A stretch of 64,000 bases of DNA. Origin: Bordetella sp. LUAb4. GTDB lineage: Bacteria; Pseudomonadota; Gammaproteobacteria; Burkholderiales; Burkholderiaceae_B. Shown one piece after another: positions 48,715-57,258 of the stretch. The notes below the pieces were generated by a model, which saw nothing but the letters and a program-made list of their open reading frames with translations, was not told the origin of the DNA and made no database searches. Each line of letters starts with the position of its first letter. Within the stretch, counting starts at the first letter, position 1. The stretch is from the NCBI RefSeq assembly GCF_021325795.1, contig NZ_JAHPZX010000006.1:124001-188000 (forward strand). Direction: 5' to 3'. Made by a program: the position numbers and the translations under genes.

Positions 48715-49917
48715 TCACGACTTGACCAGCGGGCAGGCAGCCTGCGGCTTGGGGAACACGTCCTCGCCCTTCAGTACGGCCTTGACGTTGTAGTAGTCCC
48801 AAGGTGCCTTGGACTGCGCCGGCGTCTTGACCTGCAGCAGCAGCATGTCATGCACCAGGGCGCCGTCGGCGCGCAGCTTGCCATTGCGGATCACCGCATC
48901 GTTGATGGTCATCTCGCGCAGCTTGGCCATGACGGCGGGTGCGTCGTCGGTACCGGCCGCTTCGATGGCCTTCAGATAGTTCAACGTGGCGGAATACACG
49001 CCGGCCTGCGATGCGGTAGGCATCTTCTTGGTCTTGTCGAAGAACTTGCGAGCCCAGGCGCGCGACGCGTCGTCGTAGTCCCAATAGAAAGCTTCCGTCA
49101 GGTACATGCCCTGCGCTTTCTGCAGGCCCATGCTGTGCACGTCCGAGATATAGGTCAACAACGGCGCGACGGTCTGCTTCTTGGAAATACCGAATTCGGC
49201 CGCCTGCTTCACCGCGTTGACCGTATCGTTGCCGGCGTTGGCCAGCGCGATCACATCGGCCTTGGAGGCCTGGGCCTTGAGCAGGAAGGACGAAAAGTCA
49301 TTGCCCGGGAAAGGATGGCGCGACACGCCCACCACTTCACCGCCGTTCTCCTTGATCACTTCCGTGGCGTCTTTTTCCAGCGAGTGGCCGAAGGTGTAGT
49401 CCGCGGTGATGAAGTACCAGGTCTTCTTGCCTTCCTTGACCAGCGCACGCGCGGTGCCGGCCGCCAAGGCATAGGTGTTGGTGGTCCATTGCGCGTTCAG
49501 GGGCGAGCACTTTTCGCCCAGGATGGCGGTGGACAGACCAGCCGACGGCATGGTGACGCGGTTCTTTTGCTTGGCGATTTCCATCACCGCCAGCGCCGTG
49601 GAGGCGGTGGGAAAGTCGGTGATCATGTCGACCTTGCCCTGGTCGAACCATTCGCGCGCCAGGTTGGCGGCGACGTCCGGCTTGTTCTGGTGATCGGCGG
49701 CCACGACTTCGACGGGCTTGCCCAGCACCTTGTTGCCCATTTCCTCGGCGGCCAGGCGGGCCGCCACGACCGAACCATTGCCGGCGAGGTCGGAATAGAC
49801 ACCGGACAAGTCGGTCAAGACCCCTATCTTGACCACATCATCGCTGATACCGGCCGCCTGGGACGCGCCGGCGTAGCCCAGGAAACACAGCGCTGCCGCG
49901 ATTTTCTTGATTTTCAT
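48715..49917 (-). CDS. livK: ABC transporter substrate-binding protein (HAAT family)
   Basis: A 400-residue periplasmic binding protein with signal peptide 1-21 (cleavage after SQA), then IGVLTDLSGVYSDLAGNGSV, VDMITDFPTASTALAV and the WYFITADYTFGHSLEKD block typical of Peripla_BP_6 proteins for amides or aromatic acids. Start at 49915-49917 is set by the signal peptide. Lies between livF and livH. Because the operon begins with a DHDPS-family lyase, the ligand may be a keto-sugar acid or amide rather than leucine. Confidence 0.92.
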   Translation of the reverse strand: MKIKKIAAALCFLGYAGASQAAGISDDVVKIGVLTDLSGVYSDLAGNGSVVAARLAAEEMGNKVLGKPVEVVAADHQNKPDVAANLAREWFDQGKVDMITDFPTASTALAVMEIAKQKNRVTMPSAGLSTAILGEKCSPLNAQWTTNTYALAAGTARALVKEGKKTWYFITADYTFGHSLEKDATEVIKENGGEVVGVSRHPFPGNDFSSFLLKAQASKADVIALANAGNDTVNAVKQAAEFGISKKQTVAPLLTYISDVHSMGLQKAQGMYLTEAFYWDYDDASRAWARKFFDKTKKMPTASQAGVYSATLNYLKAIEAAGTDDAPAVMAKLREMTINDAVIRNGKLRADGALVHDMLLLQVKTPAQSKAPWDYYNVKAVLKGEDVFPKPQAACPLVKS

Positions 49918-50009
49918 TCGAAACGCTCCATGGATGGATATGAGGTCTGGAAGACAACGTTTGGGAAGAAGATGGTGATGCGTGTTGCTTACTGCGGATG
50001 CCCAACAAT

Positions 50010-50706
<697 letters not shown>

Positions 50707-50714
<8 letters not shown>

Positions 50715-51462
50715 CTTCCGCTCCCATATACGCTTCCCGCACGGCCGGGTCGATCGACACTTCGGCATACGGCCCTTCGGCCAGGATTTCGCCACGCTGC
50801 AGCACGGTGATGGTGTCCGAAATATCGGCCACGACCTTCATATTGTGTTCGACCATAAGAATGGTGCGGCCCGCCGACACGGCCTTGATCAGGTGTTTGA
50901 TGCGGTCGACGTCTTCATGCCCCATGCCCTGCGTCGGCTCGTCCAGAAGCAGAAGTTCCGGTTCAAGCGCCAGGGTCGTGGCGATCTCCAGCGTGCGTTT
51001 GCGACCATATGGCAGGTCGCCGGCGGCAGTGTGCAGATGCGTGCGCAGGCCGACCTGATCCAGCAGTTCCTCGACGCGGTGGTGCAACTTTTCCAGCGTG
51101 CGCTCCGCGCGCCAGAAGCAATAATCCACGCCCAGGCGCCGCTGTAGCGCCACGCGCACGTTTTCCAGCACGGACAGCTGACCGAACACCGCGGAGATCT
51201 GGAAAGACCGCACGATGCCGCGCCGCGCTGTCTGCGCCGGCTTTTCCTGCGTGATGTCGATGCCATCGAACAGGATGGCACCGCGCGTGGGCGCATGGAA
51301 CTTGGTCAACAGATTGAAGAACGTGGTCTTGCCCGCACCGTTCGGTCCGATCAGGGCGTGGATGGCGCCCCGCCGCACCGCCAGGTCGACGTTGTTCACC
51401 GCCACGAAGCCGCGGAACTCCTTGGTAAGCCCTCGCGTCTGCAGAATGATGTCGCTTTGCAT
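50707..51462 (-). CDS. livG: HAAT-family ABC ATPase LivG
   Basis: A 251-residue ATPase with canonical Walker A GPNGAGKTT (about 39-47), LivG-specific RRGIVRSFQ Q-loop, LPYGRKRTLEIATTL in place of a strict LSGGQ signature, Walker B LLLLDEPTQGM and switch VEHNM. Together with LivF, LivH, LivM and LivK it makes a complete HAAT importer. It lies 176 bp after the DHDPS-family gene. Confidence 0.93.
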
Positions 51463-51638
51463 GTCAGAGTCAGGACGAACGCATCCCGCGCGGCGGCCTT
51501 GCGGCCGCCGCCGGATGACTTTGCGGGAAAGGACGCGGAAGGCGTCTTGAAGAACGGGCCGGGCCAGATCCTTGCAACCCTTGCAGCAGGCTCAGGCCGC
51601 TTTCGGCTTGCGGCTAAGGCGGATCTGGCGCGGCAGGC

Positions 51639-52550
51639 TTAGCGCGACTGGTACTCGGCCGGACGCTTTTCCAGCGCGGCGCGGATGATGCGTTCGACGC
51701 GCTCGCGTTCGGCACCCACCAGCGGCAGACGCGGACGGCGTACGTTTTCGTTGCCCACGCCGGCCAGGGTCTCGGCCAGCTTGATGTTCTGCACCAGCTT
51801 GGTCGACACGTCCAGGTGCAGCAAGGGCGTGAACCATTGGTACAGGGCCAGCGCCTCGGCCCACTTGCCGGCCTTCATCAGGTCGTACAGGGCGACGGTT
51901 TCGCGCGGGAATGCGGTCACCAGGCCGGCCAGCAGGCCATCGGCGCCCAGGGCCAGGGCTTCGAACGACAGGTCGTCCACACCGATGAACAGCTGATAGC
52001 GCTGGCCCAGCGTGTTGCGCAGGTCCGTGATGCGGCGGATGTCGTCGCAGCTTTCCTTGATCGCCACCAGCCATTCGCAATCCGCCAGCTCGGCCATGTG
52101 CTCGGGCTTCAGGTCGACGCGGTAGGCCACCGGGTTGTTGTAGATCATGCAAGGCTTCTTGGCGGCCTCGGCAATGGTGCGTACGCTGAGCATCGCTTCG
52201 CGCGAATCGGCGACATAGATCAGCGAGGGCATGATCATGAAGCCGTCGACGCCGGCGTCGACGGCAGCCTTGACGTAGCGCAGCGCCTCGCGGGTGCTGG
52301 TTTCGGAAACGTTGGCCAGGATGGGGACACGTCCCTCGCTGACTTCGACGGCCGTCTTGGCCACCGCCACCTTCTCTTCCAGCGACAGCGTGCTGGCTTC
52401 GCCCAGCGAGCCGCCGGTCACCAGGCCATGCACTCCGTTGTTGATGAGAAAGCTGAAATGCTTGCGCATTTCCTCATGGTCCAGCGTCTCATCGGCGTTG
52501 AATTTGGACGTAACGGCGGGGAAGACCCCTTGCCAGCGCGCGTTGCTCAC
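51639..52550 (-). CDS. Dihydrodipicolinate synthase-family lyase/aldolase
   Basis: A 303-residue class I aldolase-fold protein. Schiff-base K165 (VAIKES) and Y137 (MIYNNP) are present, with TGGSLGEAS (45-53) at the position of the DapA GTTGE motif, so it is a paralogue rather than housekeeping DapA; 2-keto-3-deoxy sugar acid dehydratase or 4-hydroxy-2-oxoglutarate aldolase-type activity is likely. The start is GTG at 52548-52550, chosen because AGGAG lies 7 bases upstream; a longer frame from a GTG at 52586 has no such site. First gene of the liv operon. Confidence 0.87.
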   Translation of the reverse strand: MSNARWQGVFPAVTSKFNADETLDHEEMRKHFSFLINNGVHGLVTGGSLGEASTLSLEEKVAVAKTAVEVSEGRVPILANVSETSTREALRYVKAAVDAGVDGFMIMPSLIYVADSREAMLSVRTIAEAAKKPCMIYNNPVAYRVDLKPEHMAELADCEWLVAIKESCDDIRRITDLRNTLGQRYQLFIGVDDLSFEALALGADGLLAGLVTAFPRETVALYDLMKAGKWAEALALYQWFTPLLHLDVSTKLVQNIKLAETLAGVGNENVRRPRLPLVGAERERVERIIRAALEKRPAEYQSR

Positions 52551-52879
52551 CTGCTTCTCCTGGATAGGGCGGCGGGTATCCGCCACATGGATTCCGATGT
52601 CGAATCCGATGGGAGGCAGATTAATATCGAGTAAATATATTTACAAGATATTCGAATTAAGGGCTTTCCCGGGCGGGGTTTTCCCGGACTGACATTCGAA
52701 CGCGCTGCCGCCGGCCGCAGCGCCATTTCTATTGTTCACAGCTTATTACGGTCGCTGAACGGCACCCATGCCGCTTCGTCTGCGAGACTGTTTTCGGAAC
52801 ATTTTGTCTCATCGCACAACACTCAGCGCGTAGGGGGCCAAGCGCCGACCTGCCGCTTCACTCCACTTTGGATGCTGAT
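52551..52879. promoter_or_regulatory. Divergent spacer with palindrome GTAAATATATTTAC
   Basis: No gene is supported in these 329 bp. An AT-rich block at 52620-52660 includes the perfect 14-bp palindrome GTAAATATATTTAC (52631-52644), about 80 bp upstream of the DHDPS-family start on the minus strand. TTGTAA on the minus strand overlaps it and may be a -35. The plus-strand half toward the Ig-like genes shows no clear promoter. Confidence 0.5.
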
Positions 52880-55210
52880 ATGAACGACAGTCGCTCCCCT
52901 GCTCCCGCAAAAGTTTCACTACCCGGCGCCAGCGGAAACGCCGCGCAAGCCAGCGTTGCGGCAGCAACGCCGATCTATATCGCGGTCGACACCGACAAGA
53001 ACCAATCGCTGATTCGGACTCAGTCGAACGAAGCCCTGCCCACGCTGTATGTGAAGGCTTTCTACGATCAAGCGCATACGCAGCCCGTGGCATCGGCCAA
53101 TATCGTTTTCTCATTTTGTCCGGCCTTTTATGGCGATCCCCGGCGAGGGGGGGCGTCCACGGCCGGCGTCTGGCCCTTGTCGCAGACGGTATCAGTCGTC
53201 AATGGCGAGGGAAGTTGCTCCGGGTTCACCACTGGGGTATGCACCGGCGATATCTATCGCCAGGAAAGCGACCGCGACCAGTTTGGCACCGCGTATATCT
53301 ATGCGCATTCCACGGATATTTCCGGCGCCCCCTTCACCGATGACGACAAGCCACGTATGGCTGTCTTCACGGTAAAGGTCGCAGTAAAGCCGGTGGCGGC
53401 GGGCGACAAATGTCGATTGATCATCGCCGGCGGAGACAATCAGTTTCTCCCCTTAGGTAACAAGCTTCCCCTGTCCAGCCCATTGCTCGCTGTATTGATC
53501 AATGACGACGACTCCACCATCGTAACGGGCGTTCCCATTGCCTATAACGGCTTTTACGGCAACAAGAACACGGAGTTTCCGAACCTTAGCCAAGACCAAG
53601 TGCAGACTGATATGGAATGGTCGGTAGCGGCGACGACCCGCAACGGCTTTCCGTCATCATCCCGTCCATACACTACCTCTGCCAACCAGGGCACGGCCAA
53701 GGCATCCGTACCAAGCATGCCAAAAGTCGACACGCTTACGTTCGTTGCGCGCACCGCGTCTTCCCCTCCCGCCAATGCGACGGCGCTGTTTCCAAGTTCA
53801 GGAAACATGCAGAGTACGCAGCCAAACACGCAATTTCCGCACAACCTGACAACGGCGACACTCAACGACAGCGTATCGCCGGCGACACCGCTGCTCGGCA
53901 TCGTTGTCACGTACGAAATAACGTCCGGAAATGCCGTTTTCGATTACACAAGAACGGTGGCCGGCGGAGAAATCACACAGATTTCCACGACGAAGGCACA
54001 GAGTTTCTCCGGCTCTTCCTATCTCGTACCGTCTCCCTACGTCTCGCCGACAAGCGACAACGGCGTTGTCTCAATCACGGCGAGCACCGATGATGCAGTG
54101 CATTTCGCCACGTTCATACTGCGGATCAGCGCTTCCGCCCCTATCCCCAATTCGCCATCGTCGTCGTCCGATACCTATTACGTCGATGTCGACAAGGGCA
54201 ACCTTCAAGATCAGCTCCTTCGTACGCCTTATGAGGTCGCCCTGACCGCATCGGCCTGGACCAAGGACAGACAGCCAGTCAGCGGCGGCTCCATCACGTT
54301 CGACGTGCAACCGGATACGGCCATCGGTGCATTCAACAACACTGCCCCCAGCCCTATCGTCAACGGCATCGCCACGGCGTCCAGTCTTTTGCCCTTCTCG
54401 ATCTTCAGTTCGAGTTCAACGTCAGACTACGGGACGTTCACCGTCCGCGCTTATCCCACGGGTGTAGACCCGGCCACGGCTGCTCCAGGCCAGGTGGCGA
54501 TCTATACGGAACGCACCTGGCGCGGGCCCTCCGCCAAGATCTTCTTGATCAACGACGGACAGACCACATCGCCGGGACTAGCATTCCACACGCGCTTGCA
54601 GGCGAAGGTGCAGGACTCCTTCAACGCGCCGGTGGAAAGTGTGCTGCTTACCTTCACCATCACCAGCGGCGCTACCTTCGATATCAACGACAAGCCGGAC
54701 CTGCTGGTGGACGTTTCACCTTCCACCGCGCGCGTTCGCACCAACGCCAGCGGCATTGCCACGGCACCCAACATCATTGCCGGCAACACCACCGGTGATG
54801 TCAAAGTCCAGGTCAGCACGCCCGTCGCCGCAACGCAGACATACACCCTGCATGTCCAGTCCGGGACCATCAATCCCGGCGATGGAGATGCCTATCGCAT
54901 CGATGTCCTGACGGGTTCCCGTCTTTCCATGTCCAAACACGGCCAGGCCTCGCCACAGTTCGCCCTTACGGACACCACCTCCGGCAGGCGCATGCCCAAC
55001 ACACCCATGCAGATGGACGTAGGCAACACCGGCGGCGCCTCGGTCAGTTTCTCGCTCACGGACCCAACCATGCAAAGCACAACCGTCACGACCAATGACG
55101 AGGGCATTGCCTTGGTCACCGTGTACTCCGCCGATGCAACCGGCTCGGCGACCCTGTTGGCGTCCTACCCCGGTGCAGACTCCAAGACCGTCATTATCTC
55201 GGTCAGTTGA
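52880..55210 (+). CDS. Tandem Ig-like-module protein 1
   Basis: A 776-residue protein with no signal peptide or membrane segment that I can see. Modules: N-terminal unit with four cysteines (about 30-180; C80, C113, C121, C178; DPRRGGAST and DRDQFGTAYIYAH), a variable stretch (180-300), beta-rich Ig-like unit 1 (302-420, VTYEITSGNAVFDY), unit 2 (432-547, SITFDV), unit 3 (552-662, LTFTITSGATFDI, the Big-1-like pattern TNASGIAT) and a terminal unit 4 (671-776). Start is ATG 52880 without a strong ribosome-binding site. First of four paralogues. Function unknown; invasin-like adhesive repeats are the nearest analogy. Confidence 0.85.
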   Translation: MNDSRSPAPAKVSLPGASGNAAQASVAAATPIYIAVDTDKNQSLIRTQSNEALPTLYVKAFYDQAHTQPVASANIVFSFCPAFYGDPRRGGASTAGVWPLSQTVSVVNGEGSCSGFTTGVCTGDIYRQESDRDQFGTAYIYAHSTDISGAPFTDDDKPRMAVFTVKVAVKPVAAGDKCRLIIAGGDNQFLPLGNKLPLSSPLLAVLINDDDSTIVTGVPIAYNGFYGNKNTEFPNLSQDQVQTDMEWSVAATTRNGFPSSSRPYTTSANQGTAKASVPSMPKVDTLTFVARTASSPPANATALFPSSGNMQSTQPNTQFPHNLTTATLNDSVSPATPLLGIVVTYEITSGNAVFDYTRTVAGGEITQISTTKAQSFSGSSYLVPSPYVSPTSDNGVVSITASTDDAVHFATFILRISASAPIPNSPSSSSDTYYVDVDKGNLQDQLLRTPYEVALTASAWTKDRQPVSGGSITFDVQPDTAIGAFNNTAPSPIVNGIATASSLLPFSIFSSSSTSDYGTFTVRAYPTGVDPATAAPGQVAIYTERTWRGPSAKIFLINDGQTTSPGLAFHTRLQAKVQDSFNAPVESVLLTFTITSGATFDINDKPDLLVDVSPSTARVRTNASGIATAPNIIAGNTTGDVKVQVSTPVAATQTYTLHVQSGTINPGDGDAYRIDVLTGSRLSMSKHGQASPQFALTDTTSGRRMPNTPMQMDVGNTGGASVSFSLTDPTMQSTTVTTNDEGIALVTVYSADATGSATLLASYPGADSKTVIISVS

Positions 55211-55244
55211 TTCCTTCCTATTTAAAAACGAATTGGAAAACGAT
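54845..55244 (+). repeat. Near-identical block, copy in paralogue 1
   Basis: The last about 365 bp of paralogue 1 plus the 34-bp spacer recur with only scattered mismatches 2014 bp downstream (56859-57258). Coding and spacer DNA are equally conserved, indicating recent duplication or gene conversion. Confidence 0.85.
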
Positions 55245-57224
55245 ATGACCAAGAACCGCTCCACCACCACCTCGAATCCGTCGAAAACCGGCATGGCAGC
55301 AGAAAGCGCAACCGTGTCCAATGCAGCAGGCACGCCCATCTATATCTCGGTCGACACCGACAAGAACCAATCGCTGATCCATGCCGTACCGAACAGCAAT
55401 ATTCCCACGCTGTATGTGAACGCTTCTTACGATAAGGCCGGCACGCAGCCCGTCCCATCGGCCGAGATCGTCTTCTCGTTTTGTCCCGCCTATTACGGCG
55501 ACCCCCGACGCGGCGGGGCATCGACTGCGAGTGTGTGGCCCTTGTCGCAAAGAGTGTCCATCGTCAACGGCAAGGGTAGCTGCTCGGGGTTCGCCGCCGG
55601 TGTCTGCACAGGCGACATATGGCGCCAGGAAAGCGACCGTGACATGTTCGGTACCGCATACATCTATGCACATGGCACGGACATTTCAGGCCTTCCTTTC
55701 ACCGATGCGGACAAGCCCTACATGGCGGCCTTCACCGTAAAGGTAGCTGTCATGCCAGTGGCGGCAAGCAGCAAATGCCGATTGGTCATGGCAGCGGGGA
55801 ATAACCAGTTCATGTTCGAGCCGCCGGGCTATTCACGTCCTGGCCCCATGTCCAGTCCACTTCTCGGCATGTTGGTCAATGAGGACGACTCCACGATAGT
55901 GACAGGGGTGCCAATCGAGTACAGCGGCAGGATTAACCTTTATTTCCAGGACCTCGTAAAAGATCAGCCGAATCCTCACAATAGTGTGTATGTGATCGTC
56001 GCAGAGACCCGCAACGGATTTCCGTCATCCACCACTCCTTACTGCGCGGAGAGCCAAGAACCAACCCCGCAACCTGTCTCTGTGTCGGTCCCAAGCATGA
56101 GCGACGTAGCACCACTTACATTCGAATGGCACACCTCGGCCGTCTCTCCAGCGAATGCAACCGCACTGTTTCCCAGCATGGGAAACATGCAGAGCACGCG
56201 TCCAAACACGCTATTTCCCCACAACCTGACGACGGCCGTATTCAACGATAGCGTGAACCCCGCGACGCCGTTGATCGGCGCCATCATCACGTACGAGATA
56301 ACGTCGGGCAACGCCGTATTCGATTACACCGAGACGGTAGTCGATGGCCAATTCACACCGGTGTCCCCGACCAAGGCGAACTGCTACTGCTTTTCCTCTT
56401 ATCTCGTCCCGTCTCCATACGTCAAGCCAACGAGCGATAACGGTGTGGTCACCATCACGGCGACCTGCGCCGACGCCTTGCAAACCGCCACTTTCACACT
56501 GCTGATCAGCGCTTCAGCCCCTATCCCCAGTACGCCTTCCTCTACGTCCAAGATCACACTGATCAACGACGGCCAGACCACCTCGCCGGGACTGGCGTTC
56601 GGCAATCGCCTGCAGGCAAAGGTGCAGGACTCCTTCGGCGCGCCGGTGGAGAACGTGCTGCTCACCTTCACCATCACCAGCGACGCCACCTTCGATATCA
56701 ACGACAAGCCGGATCTGCTCGAAGACGCCACGCCATCCACCGCGCGCGCTCGCACCAACGCCAGCGGCGTGGCCACGGCGCCAAAGATCATTGCCGGCAA
56801 CGCCACCGGTGACGTCAAGGTCCAGGTCGCCACACCGATCGCCGCCCCGCAGACGTACACCCTGCATGTCCAGTCCGGGACCATCAATCCCGGCGATGGA
56901 GATGCCTATCGCATCGATGTCCTGACCGGCTCCCGTCTTTCCATGTCCAGAGATGGCCAGGCCTCGCCACAGTTCGCCCTTACGGACACCACCTCCGGCA
57001 GGCGCATGCCCAACACACCCATGCAGATGGACGTAGGCAACACCGGCGGCGCCTCAGTCAGTTTCTCGCTCACGGACCCAACCATGCAAAGCACAACCGT
57101 CACAACCAATGACGAGGGCATTGCCTTGGTCACCGTGTACTCCGCCGATGCGGCCGGCTCGGCGACCCTGTTGGCGTCCTACCCCGGTGCAGACTCCAAG
57201 ACCGTCATTATCTCGGTCAGTTGA
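55245..57224 (+). CDS. Tandem Ig-like-module protein 2, lacks one module
   Basis: A 659-residue paralogue of the preceding gene, beginning MTKNRSTTTSN with GGAAAACG before the ATG. It keeps the four-cysteine N-terminal unit, the variable region and Ig-like unit 1, then jumps from ISASAPIPSTPSSTS straight to KITLINDGQTTS, so the roughly 120-residue unit 2 seen in paralogues 1 and 3 is missing while the frame is kept. Units 3 and 4 follow and are nearly identical at DNA level to those of paralogue 1. An extra CYC motif occurs in unit 1. No signal peptide. Confidence 0.85.
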   Translation: MTKNRSTTTSNPSKTGMAAESATVSNAAGTPIYISVDTDKNQSLIHAVPNSNIPTLYVNASYDKAGTQPVPSAEIVFSFCPAYYGDPRRGGASTASVWPLSQRVSIVNGKGSCSGFAAGVCTGDIWRQESDRDMFGTAYIYAHGTDISGLPFTDADKPYMAAFTVKVAVMPVAASSKCRLVMAAGNNQFMFEPPGYSRPGPMSSPLLGMLVNEDDSTIVTGVPIEYSGRINLYFQDLVKDQPNPHNSVYVIVAETRNGFPSSTTPYCAESQEPTPQPVSVSVPSMSDVAPLTFEWHTSAVSPANATALFPSMGNMQSTRPNTLFPHNLTTAVFNDSVNPATPLIGAIITYEITSGNAVFDYTETVVDGQFTPVSPTKANCYCFSSYLVPSPYVKPTSDNGVVTITATCADALQTATFTLLISASAPIPSTPSSTSKITLINDGQTTSPGLAFGNRLQAKVQDSFGAPVENVLLTFTITSDATFDINDKPDLLEDATPSTARARTNASGVATAPKIIAGNATGDVKVQVATPIAAPQTYTLHVQSGTINPGDGDAYRIDVLTGSRLSMSRDGQASPQFALTDTTSGRRMPNTPMQMDVGNTGGASVSFSLTDPTMQSTTVTTNDEGIALVTVYSADAAGSATLLASYPGADSKTVIISVS

Positions 57225-57258
57225 TTCCTTCCTATTTAAAAACGAATTGGAAAACGAA
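56859..57258 (+). repeat. Near-identical block, copy in paralogue 2
   Basis: Matches 54845-55244, including the spacer TTCCTTCCTATTTAAAAACG and the ribosome-binding site of the next gene. Confidence 0.85.
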
